Source of the DNA: Massospora cicadina
Taxonomy: Eukaryota; Entomophthoromycota; Entomophthoromycetes; Entomophthorales; Entomophthoraceae
NCBI GenBank assembly: GCA_022478985.1
Contig: JAKSZP010007884.1
Location: 310,001-374,000, forward strand
Length of the DNA stretch: 64,000 nt
Direction: 5' to 3'
The notes under the pieces were generated by a model. The model was not told where the DNA came from. It ran no database searches and worked only from the letters and a program-made list of their open reading frames with translations. Position 1 is the stretch's first letter, and each line of letters opens with the position of its first letter. Both the position numbers and the translations under genes were made by a program. Shown here piece after piece: positions 1-11,939 of the stretch.

Positions 1-115
1 AACTTGGTTTGACTTCAGGGTTGAGCAATGGCGCTCCTATGATGTGCCTCTCATTGTAGCTTTGAGTGGCTCAAAATTGGATAGTTTCCTGATTTCGTAT
101 ATTCATTTTTAAACC

Positions 116-2106
116 TCAAACGCTCATTCCAGTGTTACATGGGCTGCCCATTATTTTGTCACCGGCAGAATGCAAATTACTTTGGACCCCTGAAGGTATA
201 TAATGGTCAATTTTCATAGTAAATCTCGGCGGCAATGTCATCTTCATCTGAAAATTCTTCTGATTTATAGGGAGAAAAATAAGTCGCGTGTCATCAACCC
301 AAGTAATCTGAAAGTTTATTAACTCGCCTGTGTCTATAAAAGGGCCTTGATAGCCCCCATCCACAGTGGCTGGTCGCCAGCACCTCCACCAGCTTGGAGT
401 TAATTGTACTCATCCATCTGATTGAGTAATGACTTGTTACACCAGTTGCGGCCTCATCCATGACCTAGTCATGATGGCAACAACAGCGTCATCAAAAGTT
501 AAAATCTTAAAAGTTAACAACGTCTGGGCTTCAATGTAGAACTGATCAGTAAAGGCGGCAACCAATTATCCCTTTTGCATGCTAATGCGTTTAAAGGCCT
601 GTTTTTCATGCTTAAACTTTGCTTTGAGTTAAACCGTCAATAAGTGCTTCTTCAACCTCCAACCAGGTACTAAGGTTGTCCATATGATGAACCATTGCTT
701 CTTGGAAATGCGACATAAGCAGTAGAGAATGTGCTTAAATTTCTGGTAATTAGTAGTACCTTCCATGGCAGATCATGGTGTATAGGGATGAGGCGATGTT
801 ACCCTCGCCAGGGATAATCTTGTCCTTGAAAGCGGGTTTAAAAAGGGATGAGGTCACTTCTAGTGATGGAATGGACATCAGGAGCATCGTGTCCTGAAAT
901 CTCTGTGAATGGCCATCTGGTTAAAGGAACGAAAAGGCTAATTAATTTGCTCTTAGATAGCGTTAAGCCTGGTTCCCATGGCTTCAGGGGGCTTTGAGAG
1001 GCGGATTTGCATAAAGTCATTCTATCTTCCATCACAAACTTGTGAGTCACAAGTTCTTCAACCCGGCTCCCAAGCTCCTTAACTTTAGAATGAAGATTTG
1101 ATAAGAGAGAACCTAATTTTGTTGATCAGCTTCTATCAGCCTGACACGCTTTGAAGATTTTCCTTAATTTTCTTACACCCCTCATCTTCAGGTGGTTGGG
1201 TCCTTTTGATCATAGGTCATCCTTAATCTGTTTGAAATAACTCTTAACTTTAGACAACCAAGCTTATACAACATTTAACAAATCAGCTCCTTCAATAATG
1301 TTCTTGACACCCTAAAATAACTTCTCATATTCACTGAACCGTCAAGCCAAGTACTTGGTATTTTTAAGGATGCCTTCAACTTGAACACTTTTTCCAGTTG
1401 AGCGACTTCAACTTCTAAAGTGGGAGTGGACCCATGAGATTCTTGATATGGACGCTGTTTGAGCTCCCCAATGCGTGACACGGATTTTTCTTATTGTTGT
1501 TCTGAATTGGCTATTCTTTGTTCATCGCCCTGCTAATAAGTAGACGCTTGAGACAACAGCTCACTATGAGCTTTCTCTTGATGTTTCATAAGCTCCTCCA
1601 TAAAATTCTACTAGAGAGCGAGTTTTAGTGGTGGATACATCCAACTAATTCACAGAAGATCATCATGTCCTCCCCCACATACTTCACTATGCCAGTATCA
1701 ATTATGTTAATTTGCATGTAGCTGAAAAATAAATTTGTGGCTTTCTTACACTCCAAACTTTGCTTTTCATATATGGCTAGAGTCCAAGCAGTATTTATTG
1801 TCATAAGCCAGCATCAATGCATCATGATTCATGTGATGGCATTGCTGTTTTTCATGGTGTACTCCCAACAGGCGGATCATGTGAAACATAGTGGGGTGAT
1901 CAAAATTTTGACATACTTTGTCAAGTTCTGTCTTGGCTGTATGTTTCCAGGAAGGTTTGGGTTTCATAGAGGAACATAAGGTGTTCTTCCACTGAAGAAC
2001 CTCTTACATGGAAAGCAATATCCCCAGTATTCAGTATGCCATAAGTCAAGTCTCTAACCACTTTGGTAGCCAGCCAGGTAATCCATTGAAACTCAGGTAT
2101 AATCAC
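116..2106 (-). pseudogene. gag remnant of G1
   Basis: The structural polyprotein of a Ty3/gypsy element forms the cytoplasmic particle. Here it is broken by stops and frameshifts. The N-terminal part (about 1770-2106) contains SVEEHLMFLYETQTFLET, which matches RIEEYLVTYMQPSIRELL of G3 gag. A Glu/Leu/Lys-rich, coiled-coil-like stretch follows (1275-1481). A capsid-like part at about 430-720 reads STWLEVEEALIDGLTQ and then, in another frame, AAFTDQFYIEAQTLL, matching the G2 capsid (LYDQLYQKAQVLL). The part at 116-364 (ITWVDDTRLIFLPINQ) is not placed in a known domain. The homology is judged by eye between copies in this window; the start codon is not defined. Confidence 0.6.
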
Positions 2107-2260
2107 GCAGTCAAATTTTTAATCTTTATAAAGTGATGATAGGAGGGCTATCCATCCATTCATCCTCTTCAAGATCCCTATTTCCTATCCATACAGGTAT
2201 GCTAGTGACAGGAGAGTTCTTTCATATTGATTGTAATCAATAGATTTTGATGTACAGTCC

Positions 2261-2278
2261 CCCCTGTAGTGAGCACCA
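2261..2278 (-). other. Primer-binding site of G1
   Basis: On the minus strand the sequence TGGTGCTCACTACAGGGG lies two bases inside the LTR end (CA). It is identical to the G3 PBS at 9050-9067. It is the complement of a tRNA 3' end finishing in CCA; the primer tRNA is not identified. Confidence 0.85.
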
Positions 2279-2280
2279 CT

Positions 2281-2546
2281 TGTTAAAACCCTTATAAGAG
2301 GCTGCTCGCAGGTGCTTAGCCTCAGAATGCTAACAATATAACAGTTTTAGGAGTAATTAAAAGCTCTGCAGCTGTCCAAAAAATTTGGGACTAAGAAGTA
2401 GACCATAAACATACGTATATCAAAGGTAAAGATGCATGTAATGAATGATACTTTATTTAAAAAACTTGGGGTGTTTTATATCCCATTTTCAGGAAAGCCC
2501 ATAGTCATTAAATGGGTTAAGACTATGGTCAAAAGATGCGTTCACA
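2281..2546 (-). repeat. LTR of G1 (right boundary tentative)
   Basis: The LTR is bounded by TG...CA. Its inner end (2281) is fixed by the adjacent PBS. On the minus strand it contains a TATA-like GGGATATAAAAC and an AATAAA signal. The outer boundary at about 2546 is a guess from a TGTGAACG start; integrase-like coding sequence begins just beyond it. No second copy of this LTR is inside the window. Confidence 0.5.
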
Positions 2547-2559
2547 TAAAGAGCTTTTT

Positions 2560-2770
2560 ATAAATAAAATTTGAGGCTCACAAAGGTGGCCAAGCTTCAG
2601 GGTTTGTTCCCAGGGCAATACCTGGTTGCCAATGTGGAAATCAATGCACTGACAAGCTTTTGGATATGCTTCCTTTGACTTGAGAATATTAGTGTATACC
2701 CAATAAATCTGGGGATGAGACTTGTATTTATTATCGCTCTGATTTTAATCCAAATTCTTATTCAATCTGA
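2560..2770 (-). pseudogene. Integrase C-terminal remnant of G2
   Basis: The minus strand reads TNILKSKEAYPKACQC followed by DFHIGNQVLPWEQTLKLGHL. This is the usual end of the gypsy integrase core plus the F-x-VGD-x-VL-W...KL module before the GPY/F motif. Compare FAVGDHVLFHDQ in G3. Only about 60 residues are readable. It lies immediately upstream of the G1 LTR on the same strand, so G2 pol, LTR and G1 gag form a tandem arrangement. Confidence 0.6.
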
Positions 2771-3310
2771 CCCGTTTTGAATCTGAAGTGACACATTTAT
2801 GATCAAGAAAGGTTTATGCTAAATGAGAAAATTGACCTATCAGAACCTTTTAAATTTTTTTGATCATTCTGAAGTAGTTCTTGGCAATTGTTCAACAGAA
2901 TGAATGACATACCCATGCAGCAATGACTTTATATTTTATCCAATCAGCTGGATCATAATTTGGTTCTTTTTAGTGAAATAAAGGAATTCGAGCTCTTGAT
3001 TGATAAAAAAAGATTTTTTAACCTTTCAACCCCCTTCAGTTCTATAAAATGTGGTTGTTTTACCTTAGGTGACCATCGCTCAATCTATGTTAATGCGATG
3101 GAAAACTTCCATATCTTTTCTCTTAATTCTCAGAGGGCCAACTTGGAATTTTTTAATATTATTTTGGACCATTTGATACCCAGACATTCTTAATTAGGCG
3201 AACATCCCATTGTCTGGAAAGCGAGAACATTCGGCAGGACCAGCTCATGTTAAAGCTGGTTTGTTGTGGAGAGTCAAACAAAAAGAAAACTTGAAGTTCC
3301 GTGCTAATCA

Positions 3311-3570
3311 AGATAAGAAAATCCCAACCTGGGGGAATATAGGCCTTTAGGAATTCATCGCAAGATCAACTGAGAAAATCCTGTACAGAGTGTAGCTATG
3401 AGACACCAACCTGGGGAAAGAGGCGTTGAAGGATTTATCAGAAAGATTGAATAAATACTTCTGGTATGGCGGGTAGCCATGAGATCCATCCTTTTTAAAC
3501 CCTAACAGGGGGAAAGCAGGCATTCAGGAGTTATTCATTGGCAAGATTGACCAAGTAATCCTGGATAAAC
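3311..3570. repeat. Degenerate tandem repeat, units about 82 and 94 bp
   Basis: Three to four similar units follow one another. Each has AGG(C/A)..TT.AGGA, then a CAAGAT...(A/G)A.AAATCCTG segment, and ends in CCAACCTGGGG(GA)AA. The unit ends are at about 3325-3335, 3407-3417 and 3501-3514. Units are diverged at many positions. No function can be assigned. Confidence 0.5.
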
Positions 3571-4014
3571 CATGCTTGTGTGAGGCAGCAGTGAATATGA
3601 GAAGGATAAAAGGAAATACACTTCCAATAATGGGAATGAGAAGAGGCATTAAGCAAGTAGAAGAAGATTTAACTCTAAAATCACTTTTAACCATGGTGAC
3701 TGACTCAAGCCTTAAGTAAGGTGACATTGACCTCCAACTTTCTATTTAGGTTGGATAATATCGTCAAGCAGAGGGATGTTTTGGGTTTTTGTAATTCCCA
3801 TATCATCCAGAATTATTGGATTATAGTGAAATGTCTTTTTATCCATTAGAATTTATCTTTTAAATGAAAGCTAATAGCATGTGTGAGAGTTATCATTAAT
3901 AAGATAACTATTGTTTGGTTTGGTTCTTTATAGAATGTTAACTAATCCAATGAATTTGATTCTGCCAGATTATTAATGTTCTGTTGGGGATAATACCAGA
4001 CAATATTATCTAGG

Positions 4015-4310
4015 ATTCTGATTAATGATTTAATAAATTATCTGGCGCGGATCAATCAGAATTTGTTGCTAGTTGATAATGGTTTATTGCAGCTGCTGAA
4101 GCGTTGCCAACGCATTTATTAGCTGCACCTTATTGGTTAGCCTAGTAGCAACGTGACTTGAAATCAATGATTAAAAGACTACAATACTAAAGCATAATAT
4201 TAGAGCAATAAGGCTAATCCACTAGGATTGGATAAATGCATTGAGAAACGCTCTTTAAAAATTCACCCCAAGAGGGGTCATAACCTAGTTGGCAGCGGAA
4301 TCCAACTAGG
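4015..4310. repeat. Cluster of four inverted repeats
   Basis: ATTCTGATT (4015-4023) pairs with AATCAGAAT (4054-4062). TGCAGCT (4088-4094) pairs with AGCTGCA (4121-4127) and encloses GCGTTG/CAACGC (4101-4106/4108-4113). ACCCC/GGGGT flank four bases at 4265-4278. CCTAGTTGG (4284-4292) pairs perfectly with CCAACTAGG (4302-4310) across a 9-base loop. The arrangement could be hairpins of an unidentified small element or a retained RNA structure. Confidence 0.6.
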
Positions 4311-4899
4311 CAGATGAGTTATTCAATTTTTCATATGGCTTTTTATGAATTCTATTAGTAGTGAATGATGTTCTAATTGGGGCGACAATGGAAGAGTTGG
4401 GCGCTGAATTTCCATATATAAATCCATCACTTAATTTAAATAAAAAAGTAACAGTATTAACTAAGATAGTAGTACTGTTGTTTTATAGTTATCCTAATAA
4501 GAGTATGAGGGTAGTTTACCTTAAATAATTGTATTATTCTCAAGAGCTTTTGCAATAAGGGTGAAAGGGAGAGGACCCCTTGTTGTCCAGAATTTTGCCA
4601 ACTCTTGGCATCAGATTTAATTATTAGTTTTCACTTGTTTGGAATTTTTCCAAGTACCTTCAAGTGTTTTATAGAGAAATTGACAATGCCTGTTATAGGA
4701 GTAAACTTAAGCAGATTTATCACATTTGGTTGTGGAGAACTCATCTAGGATAATTGTCTTCATATATTTATCACATAATCAAATAGATTATAGTCAACAA
4801 TATTCAATGCACACCTCTAACCTTTTCAGTAAATAATAATAAATTTACACTGACCAACGATCTTGACATTTTTATATAATTGAGAACTGATCCATTAAA

Positions 4900-5170
4900 C
4901 TTATGGAAGCTTATACAAATTAGAAATATATTAGTAGTTTCAGGGAAGCACAATGGCAGCAGCGCTAATATAAAAAGATTTATAACTCATAGGAAATGCA
5001 CTGTAGGCTCCTTTATTGATGGTGCTTCCAGGACCAGCCATTTCGTATTGCTGACATTGGGTCACATCAGGAGCAATCTTTAATTTTTCTCCAAATAGGA
5101 TCAAGATTACATTGACTAACATGCCGCTATTGACTATTGAGCAAACATGAATCTTAAAAAAGTATACAAT
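4900..5170 (-). pseudogene. Aspartic protease remnant of G2
   Basis: Retropepsin-type protease of a gypsy polyprotein. The minus strand reads IVNSGMLVNVI, where a working copy would have D-S-G-x-P-V-N-V-I, so the catalytic Asp is Asn. It continues into VTQCQQYEMAGPGSTINKGA and then AYSAFPMSYKSFYISAAAIVLP. The equivalent segment in G3 is GAYSMLPLQFGSVQVSAPAVVLP. Downstream pol is not readable. Confidence 0.65.
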
Positions 5171-5559
5171 ATAATTGCAATCAGAGAAATTTTTAAACTT
5201 AATTTAATGTATTAACGGCAGGGGTATCAACTTGATCTATTGAAATCCAGTTTTATTGTTGCCATTTGGAAAATGTGCTCAATGTCTAAGGGGAAAGCCA
5301 TTTTAACTATAATCAAAAGGATAGATCTTATGACTCTTCAGGAATCAAAATGGGATTTTCCTGCGAGTTGTGGCATAAGGTTTATAAATGCCTTCATGGA
5401 CTTCCTATTGAATTAGGCATACTATCTTCAGTTTACCACTGGTGCCCAATAGCATTTGGATTAGTCCTGTTTTTGAAGTGGGATTGATCACTGTTTGAAA
5501 ATAAAGTATCGCCTTTCAATTGTTAACTGCCTTTTCCCTGATCCTCATCATCCACAGGC

Positions 5560-7290
5560 AGATTAATATAATTTATAGTTGGGTATTTTTTGGGACATCT
5601 GGTAGCATAGTTCACCTTATAATTGCAACTTCAGCAAGTTAAATCTGAGATTCCTGGTTGGAGCCCCACAACTCCATGTCATGTATAACTAGTCACTACT
5701 GTGCTTTTAGTGTTACCTTGTTGTTGATTATAGTGGCTGTCACGTATTTCTAAGTAGGGTGCACCAAATGTGATTTCAAATTGCTTCAAGAACTTGATCA
5801 TTTCTGATGTGTCTAAGTCCTTGCATATTCAGGAAATAGCAATTGGTTCAACTCAGAATAATCCTTGGTGGCATTCTGAAGAGTAATATAGACGTCAAAT
5901 TCTGTTATGGACATCACTCCTAGTAGAACCTGGGCCTTCTGATATAATTGGTCATAAAGCTCAGTGATGGTCTCGTTATTTATTAACTGGATAGTCATGA
6001 ATCTGGCCTTGAGAGTGACCATCTTCTCTGGGCTACTAAATTTTTGTAACATGGCATTCTTGACATCCACAAAGCTCCAGTTGCCCATGGAGAGGTAAGG
6101 AATGATCAGGTCCCTACTTTAATTTTCAGAAAATTAAAAATATTGGTAGCTGCAGATAGATTGTTTGATCCGTGAATGATCATTCTGAATATCTTTAGCA
6201 AAGACTGTACATTCCCATTCCAAAAAGCTATGGAAGGTTAAAAATATACCACTGAATAGGATGAAATGACATTCCAGGAGCAGCAATAACAAAGGCAATT
6301 TGGGAAAACCTGACATATGGCTTAGGAATACTAGTTTTTTATAGTGACCCTGATCCTGAGGATGATCACAAAGTACTGAGGTAAGGCTTATATTGCATTT
6401 GGCATAGGACGTTATTGTTGGCTTGTTGAAATGGATATGGAACCAATCTCCAAAAGCTTCATCTTTAAAATAATTCAGGCCTAACTTGAGCTGGAAGATG
6501 AGGTTTGCATTACCAGCAGCCTACATTCAGGTTAGTTTTAATAATATATTCCCAGGTAAATTGTTCCTCCCTGTTTTGTTTCAATTGTTTTAATTGTTTA
6601 ACAAAGTGATTCCAGTTCTCAAATAATATAAAAAGGCTCTGAGTTTGTCATTTCCAGGATTTTTTGGTTCTTGGCATCTCTCAGCTATCAAGTGATGTGG
6701 CAATGGTCATTATTGGCGCCCAGGACATTACCCAAATTATTGTGTAAAGTGAGGCAAGCGGACTTAAATAGATCAATTCTTGACATATGGAAGCCTGTTG
6801 ACGATGAAGAAGTTTTTAACTATTCCTACAAGGAACTTGTAGCTTTGTCATTACTGCCAATATGTTATGCCGCAGCTCGCATACCTTGCTGAATGTACTG
6901 TCTAAGTTGTTCTTCAGACTTAACTTGGTGTGACTCAGCTTGTGCGGCACTAATAGAATTCAAGCCTCTATTTTGAACCTTATATTCCTTAGACCTAATT
7001 TGGAGTACCCCCTCTCTTATTCATGACTTTCTGGCTGATCTCAATCACGTTGTGGTTCAGTAGGCTGAAAAGTTTTCCCAGTCGCTGATGATTTCTTTGG
7101 CTAAGTTCATGGTTGAAGTTCACTGCTTGATGCACATAATGAAACATTATCCAGTAGGCTATTTAGGCGCCACAGGCCATCTATATTATGCTGATTTCAA
7201 ATTAAATACTTCCATAATTAATATATGGTTTTTAGAAAATAGTCAACTGGGAGTTGAACACAGATGGCAGGAGATATAAAGTAATAATTG
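5560..7290 (-). pseudogene. gag remnant of G2 (capsid and zinc knuckle)
   Basis: The best-preserved part is 5813-6088: MGNWSFVDVKNAMLQKFSSP, then ARFMTIQLINNETITELYDQ and KAQVLL. This is the Ty3/gypsy capsid C-terminal region, aligning with G3 at 10920-11060. The nucleocapsid knuckle at about 5595-5640 reads C-stop-S-C-N-Y-K-V-N-Y-A-T-R-C: a CCHC box with His changed to Asn and a stop inside. N-terminal gag (6500-7290) is only patchily readable. The 5' LTR and PBS of G2 were not found, although an LTR-like remnant begins near 8400. Confidence 0.65.
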
Positions 7291-8399
7291 TCTAAGGTGC
7301 TCCCTGTTGCTGATGAATAGTATATGGCTATGATCATGCTGCAATATTACTTTTAATCCTGCTGCAATAGTTATTGGTTGCGCTGACAGTATAATAATGA
7401 GGGTATAAGATATATGTTCTTATGGCTGAAGAGTTATAATCCACGCAATATTATTTGTCCAATCTGATTGGTGTGTTTACTGCTGAAGGAGTAGGAATTA
7501 AATTCTTTAAACTGTAGTGTATAGCTTTACTCTACTTCATCTTGTGTTATATTGAGAAGGATTATGCATATTGACATATAACTCAGTCAGTTAGTCATTT
7601 ATGGGATTCTCCTCTTGAGCGTTGGATTACATATTTGAATAGATCGATTTTTGAATTTAAAAGGTTAAAAATGGCAGCTTACTATAATTGCGATGGTACA
7701 AGAAATACCTGACCATCACATTCTCTAAATAGGAATAATTATAAAAATATAAAATATTAGTCGCAGAATTGGAGGCCACATATAATTAGCATTTAAATTA
7801 CCAATGGACGGAGGTCCTTTAGTACTTTTAGGGATACATCCAATCTGAGGTTCAATTTCTTAAAGAATTCAACAAATCAAGGATCTGCCAATAATGGTGA
7901 TTTATCTTACCCAAAAAAATCAAAAGTTCACGTTATAGATAGGTTTCTAAATCAACAGGATTTTGGATGTAAGGAATGTTTTGTCCATATTGCATTTACA
8001 AAACCCAGTATATAATTAATAATGAAAGTAAAGTAAAATTTTGACAATTGAACTAAACCACCATCAAACATAGGATCGCGCCTATTAATAGTCCTTCAAA
8101 ATTGTGCTCAGAAGCCAATTTATTTACTTTTATATTCTAAGTTCTAAAGTTGTATATTGAATAATCCAACAGACTTTAACAAGTTTGATATATTTGCCTG
8201 TGTCTTTTTTATAGTTGTTGGAGATGTTACATCAATAATTCTGAGTATTTACTTGGTTCCTGTTGAATTAAATCAATTTTAAGCTTTAAATTTGTTTTTA
8301 TAAGAATATACTTTCAACTTAAACATTTTACTTAAAGCAAAAGACTGAACTTAGTAGTTTGGTGGTTTTTCAACTCACCATTTCTTGTGGCCATGGAAC
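7291..8399. other. No gene recognised
   Basis: AT-rich sequence without readable coding domains. By position it should contain the leader and 5' LTR of G2, but no copy of the PBS TGGTGCTC was found. Confidence 0.4.
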
Positions 8400-8573
8400 C
8401 CTGTTGGGCTCAAGTATTATTATAGCTCTAATTTATAATTTGATTCAACCTCACATTAATGATATGTGGACATCTAAAGCTCTATCTGTGATGTTTTTAT
8501 TCCAGTGAATGATTACCTGGTTGGTGCTTCCCAACTCCTTCTTTATCTGCTGAAACTGCTAGTCCATTACAGT
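8400..8573 (-). repeat. Left part of an old LTR interrupted by G3
   Basis: This piece joins to 15917-16455 once G3 and one copy of its ACAGT duplication are removed. The joined sequence resembles the G5 LTR at about 36490-37076. The left limit is uncertain, and the similarity is strongest in the right part. Confidence 0.35.
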
Positions 8574-9048
8574 TGTTGGGGAGTTGATATGACTGGAATG
8601 ATATGCTACCCATATCAGCAGATCAGAGAGGAATTGAGATGAGCCTTGAGATTTATGAAAAAGGGGTATATGAATTATAATCAAGAAAAGTGATGACCAT
8701 TTGGCAAATCAAGAGGATTTATGCTGAGATTCAATATAACAAGAGTATTCAAAGAGGGAAGAAGAATAGAAGATTACCAAGCCAAAGATGCATCAGGCTT
8801 GGGGAACCAAGGTATAAAGATTCACATGGAAGATTAAGAGGTCTTTTTACGAGTGATACATGAGTGAAGATAAGTCTGCAATTCATATAAAAATAAAGGT
8901 TAAAATAAGAGGTGATAGCTCCATACATATTTTATTGAGTTTTATTAAGAAGTCGGCGATCCTCATATTGTCCAATTTGGTTGCTCAGTGGCTAATACCC
9001 TGTGCAAACCAACTCGGTGGAATTGAGCCTAGACACCAAGAACTTACA
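8574..9048 (+). repeat. 5' LTR of G3
   Basis: The LTR begins TGTTGGGGAGTTGATATG and ends GAACTTACA. It matches 15432-15911 along its whole length with substitutions and small indels. A TATA-like GTATAAAG at 8812-8819 is shared with the 3' copy and would be the promoter of the element. No open reading frame inside is credible. Confidence 0.92.
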
Positions 9049-9049
9049 G

Positions 9050-9067
9050 TGGTGCTCACTACAGGGG
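9050..9067 (+). other. Primer-binding site of G3
   Basis: TGGTGCTCACTACAGGGG starts two bases after the 5' LTR. It is identical to the G1 site and close to the G4 site (TGGTGCTCTCTACAGGGG). It should pair with the 3' end of a cellular tRNA that ends GAGCACCA. Confidence 0.88.
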
Positions 9068-9086
9068 TCACTAAGAAACTGTAGTT

Positions 9087-11490
9087 TTGTTAAAAAGAAC
9101 AATTAAAAACACAATGACGAGTCCTCATTTGTTCCAACAAAATTTGATCAGATTCCAGGCGCGGTATGCTGAAGAAGCCCAGGAGGCACCTAACCACCAA
9201 CCAACATTATTTACTGTTACCAAACCAGGGGAAGATGAAGTTATAATTGATTTGCAATCTGAGAATTGCCCTGAGCTGACGACCAACCAACAAGGATGCT
9301 CCACAAATGTGACTCCCCAACAACTAAGAAATATTATGGAATGGATGTTGCATGGGTATTGTCTATAAAAGGATGAAACTGGTGAAAATGCCCTGAGTTT
9401 ATTTATAACCAATTAAATCAAGAAAATTGATATGCACTGTACATGTCTTATTTGGACGCGACTACCACGGGGTTAGCTCATCGCCTTGGTACCCACAGAA
9501 TTGAGGAATATTTAGTCACTTATATGCAACCTTCAATTCGCGAGTTACTTCATGTGCTGGCTCATCATAATATTGAAATTGGAGATGTATTACAGTTTGC
9601 GTGAGCACAGCAGCATGATACTTGCCTCCTGCTTGACTGCCTTGATCATTCATTTTCACAAATACAAGGGGTGCTGGCACAGATCGATCATTGTGCTGGG
9701 GACACCCACCGTTGATTGGACATTTTGGTACCACAAAAAAATAGAATTACCATGAGTAATAAGAGAACTGCTGGATCAACATGGCCTATCAGCGGAGTGG
9801 ATTCAGGACATAATGACGTTGAGGAATATTACTGAGCACTTTATGATGGAGCTAAATGGGCGGAAGCTCTCAAAGCCATGATTGCCCAGCTCAAGTAAAA
9901 AATGACACTGATGGAACAACAAGTGGCAGCCCAAGTTGGCTCTCTATTGATAAAATAAATCCAACTTTGTATTGAATGGAATACCCAGCAAACGACAGAT
10001 AACACACTTATCCTTCAGTCAACATCTCCTGAATATCTCCAGATTATTTGTCAGGGTACACAACTGGAAGTTGCTAGTCAAGCTGAGTGACAATGAGCCT
10101 TCCCTCTTCCAATTGGTGAGACAAGAGAGTATGCAGATATGAAAGGGCGCCATGATACCCTTCAATGGGCCAACAAGGAATTGATACGGGAATGATCCTC
10201 CCTTGTTAACCAAATAAATGACTTCAATCAATAAGCAGAAAACGCTAGTTGGCAGCAAACCCGCCTGCAGAATATAATTGAGGAAGTTCTTTTGTGATTA
10301 TAAGCCGTTGAATAAAAACTGAACGGAGAGAGGGAATTCCACTGGGAATTGCAACATAAGTATGAAATGCTGCAACAGGAATTTCAGGATGGACGGTGTA
10401 AATGTTATTCAGTTAAAGCGGAGCAGTTAATCAACAAACAGTTCGCGGAATGTGCCAGAGATGAGGGGAATGGGGCAGTTAGTGGTGATTTGGGGGAAGA
10501 ATGCTATCGATCAGCAAAAAAATATCCCTTGGGTGGTATAATGTACCCCCCGCGTGACACCACTTCTTCCAAGTCCTTTTCAACAAATTCAAGTCCATCC
10601 ATCTGGCTGTATGATAACTCACAAAGGGATGATTCATGTAGTTGCCTTAGAACCAAATCGCTTGTTACTTGCAACTGGAACCTAGAGCAAAGCGACTCCA
10701 TTTGTATCAAAAAATTACCTCCTTTCAGTTATGACATAACCTACATGGATACTTTAAGCATTTTGAACTTGCTGTGGAAGGGGCTACTGATCAAAAAAAG
10801 CAAAATTTTTGCTGTCCGCTTTATATGTGGAAAGCGCTGATCAAGTTACCTGCTATTTTCCAAATAGCTCGGTATCCTTCAAACAAGTTAAAACGATTAT
10901 TATCTGGCTGTTTGGGGGCGCTAACAAGATGGCCCAATGGAAAGCTGATTTTATGACTATACAGTTTTACCAAAATGAGACCCTGTTAGAATTTTCTGAG
11001 AAGTTTTTGGCGGAAGCACATGTCCTACTTGATGCTAACATTTTATACACTGAGGATGTTGGTATAGCGATGATGGCATCTGTCAAACCACATTGGGAAC
11101 TAACACTATGTCTCATGTGTTGGATGGAGATACTGGAAATATTCAAATTGTGAAAACCTTACATCAACTCTCCACCACGATCAGCGCCCCCAACGTAGCC
11201 CAAAAGATCTCTGCTGCCCCTGCTCCAACCCTTTCAAGATATAGGCCGCAGTGACTGGGTTATCAGCTGCTGGAACATATTTTTTCCTCAGATGAGTCAG
11301 TGGACCCTTTTTGGCCCATGTATGCTTCACCAGTTTTTCCGCGACCTTGGAACCATACCAGAAACTTTCGCCCTGGTCCTTCCACCCCAAACTATATACT
11401 TGAACCTTTTATGAACACTTGCTTCCAGTGTGGATGAAGAGGGCATTATGCGAGCGAATTCCCTAGCAAACCACAAGTGTAAGAAATACC
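9087..11490 (+). pseudogene. gag of G3
   Basis: A long gag of about 750-800 codons, interrupted repeatedly. The first open segment (9087-9368) is acidic/Gln-rich. The next (about 9430-9740) contains HRIEEYLVTYMQPSIRELL. A Gln/Glu-rich coiled-coil-like stretch spans about 9850-10470. The capsid C-terminal region lies at 10809-11153 (NKMAQWKADFMTIQFYQNET). The nucleocapsid knuckle at about 11413-11456 reads C-F-Q-C-G-stop-R-G-H-Y-A-S-E-F: a CCHC box whose last Cys is Phe. Stops are often TGA where CGA or TGG is expected. The start near 9114 (ATGACGAGTCC) or 9087 cannot be decided. Confidence 0.75.
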
Positions 11491-11939
11491 AAATGAGATA
11501 GTTGAGCAGGAAAAAGCTCGAGCGGAGTAAACATGTAATGCTCTATCTCCACTAAGTTCAATTTACTTGTACCTAACAATTCCCAAATGTCTTTTTGGGT
11601 AGAAGTTGAACCTCAATTGGATGATTTGTTATACCAGCAGCTTTTGTTGGATACCCCTGCTTCTGCTTCTGAAAATAAAAGTTCACCCCATTAACCTAAG
11701 TTCTGCCAAGATGTGCAGAAGACATATGCGATGCAGATCATGGAACAGACTGGCACCAGCAACGTGGGCTCTTCACTGAACGTCGCCTATTTAGTAGGGG
11801 TTAATGTAGCCATTCTGGTGGAAAAAATCAATAGTGAGTATCCTAGGTTGGCAAGGGCATTTCCTCCTTTTTGAGTAACACAAAGCCCCTAAACATACAA
11901 GTAATAAACACAATGGTTCTTCTTACTTGGAATGTACTT

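Larger units (their letters stand above)
1..2546 (-). mobile_element. Ty3/gypsy element G1, 5' part (LTR, PBS, gag), cut by window edge
   Basis: Read on the minus strand, the order is LTR, an 18-base primer-binding site, then a decayed gag running off the left edge. The PBS is identical to that of the complete element G3, and the gag segments align with G3 and G2 gag by eye. Protease and pol must lie left of the window. To the right, on the same strand, the LTR abuts an integrase C-terminus, so this LTR is shared with, or inserted against, element G2. Confidence 0.75.
2771..4879. other. No recognisable gene; degenerate spacer of G2
   Basis: I see no domain that can be named. RT and RNase H of G2 would be expected here but cannot be read, so the stretch is either very decayed or replaced by other sequence. 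It holds a short tandem repeat at about 3310-3570 and a cluster of inverted repeats at 4015-4310, both listed separately. An open frame at 2960-3193 (plus) has no recognisable motif. Confidence 0.4.

Noticed and set aside
116..364. dUTPase-like domain in G1
   Set aside because: The region follows the capsid directly and shows neither the TG...P.G.YG nor the G-V-I-D-x-D-Y pattern.
4284..4320. Helitron 3' end
   Set aside because: A hairpin is present but the CTRR terminus about 10 bases after it is missing and no helicase gene is near.
8385..8404. Decayed primer-binding site for G2
   Set aside because: The minus-strand GAGCCCAACAGGG is only loosely like TGGTGCTCACTACAGGGG and needs several gaps.
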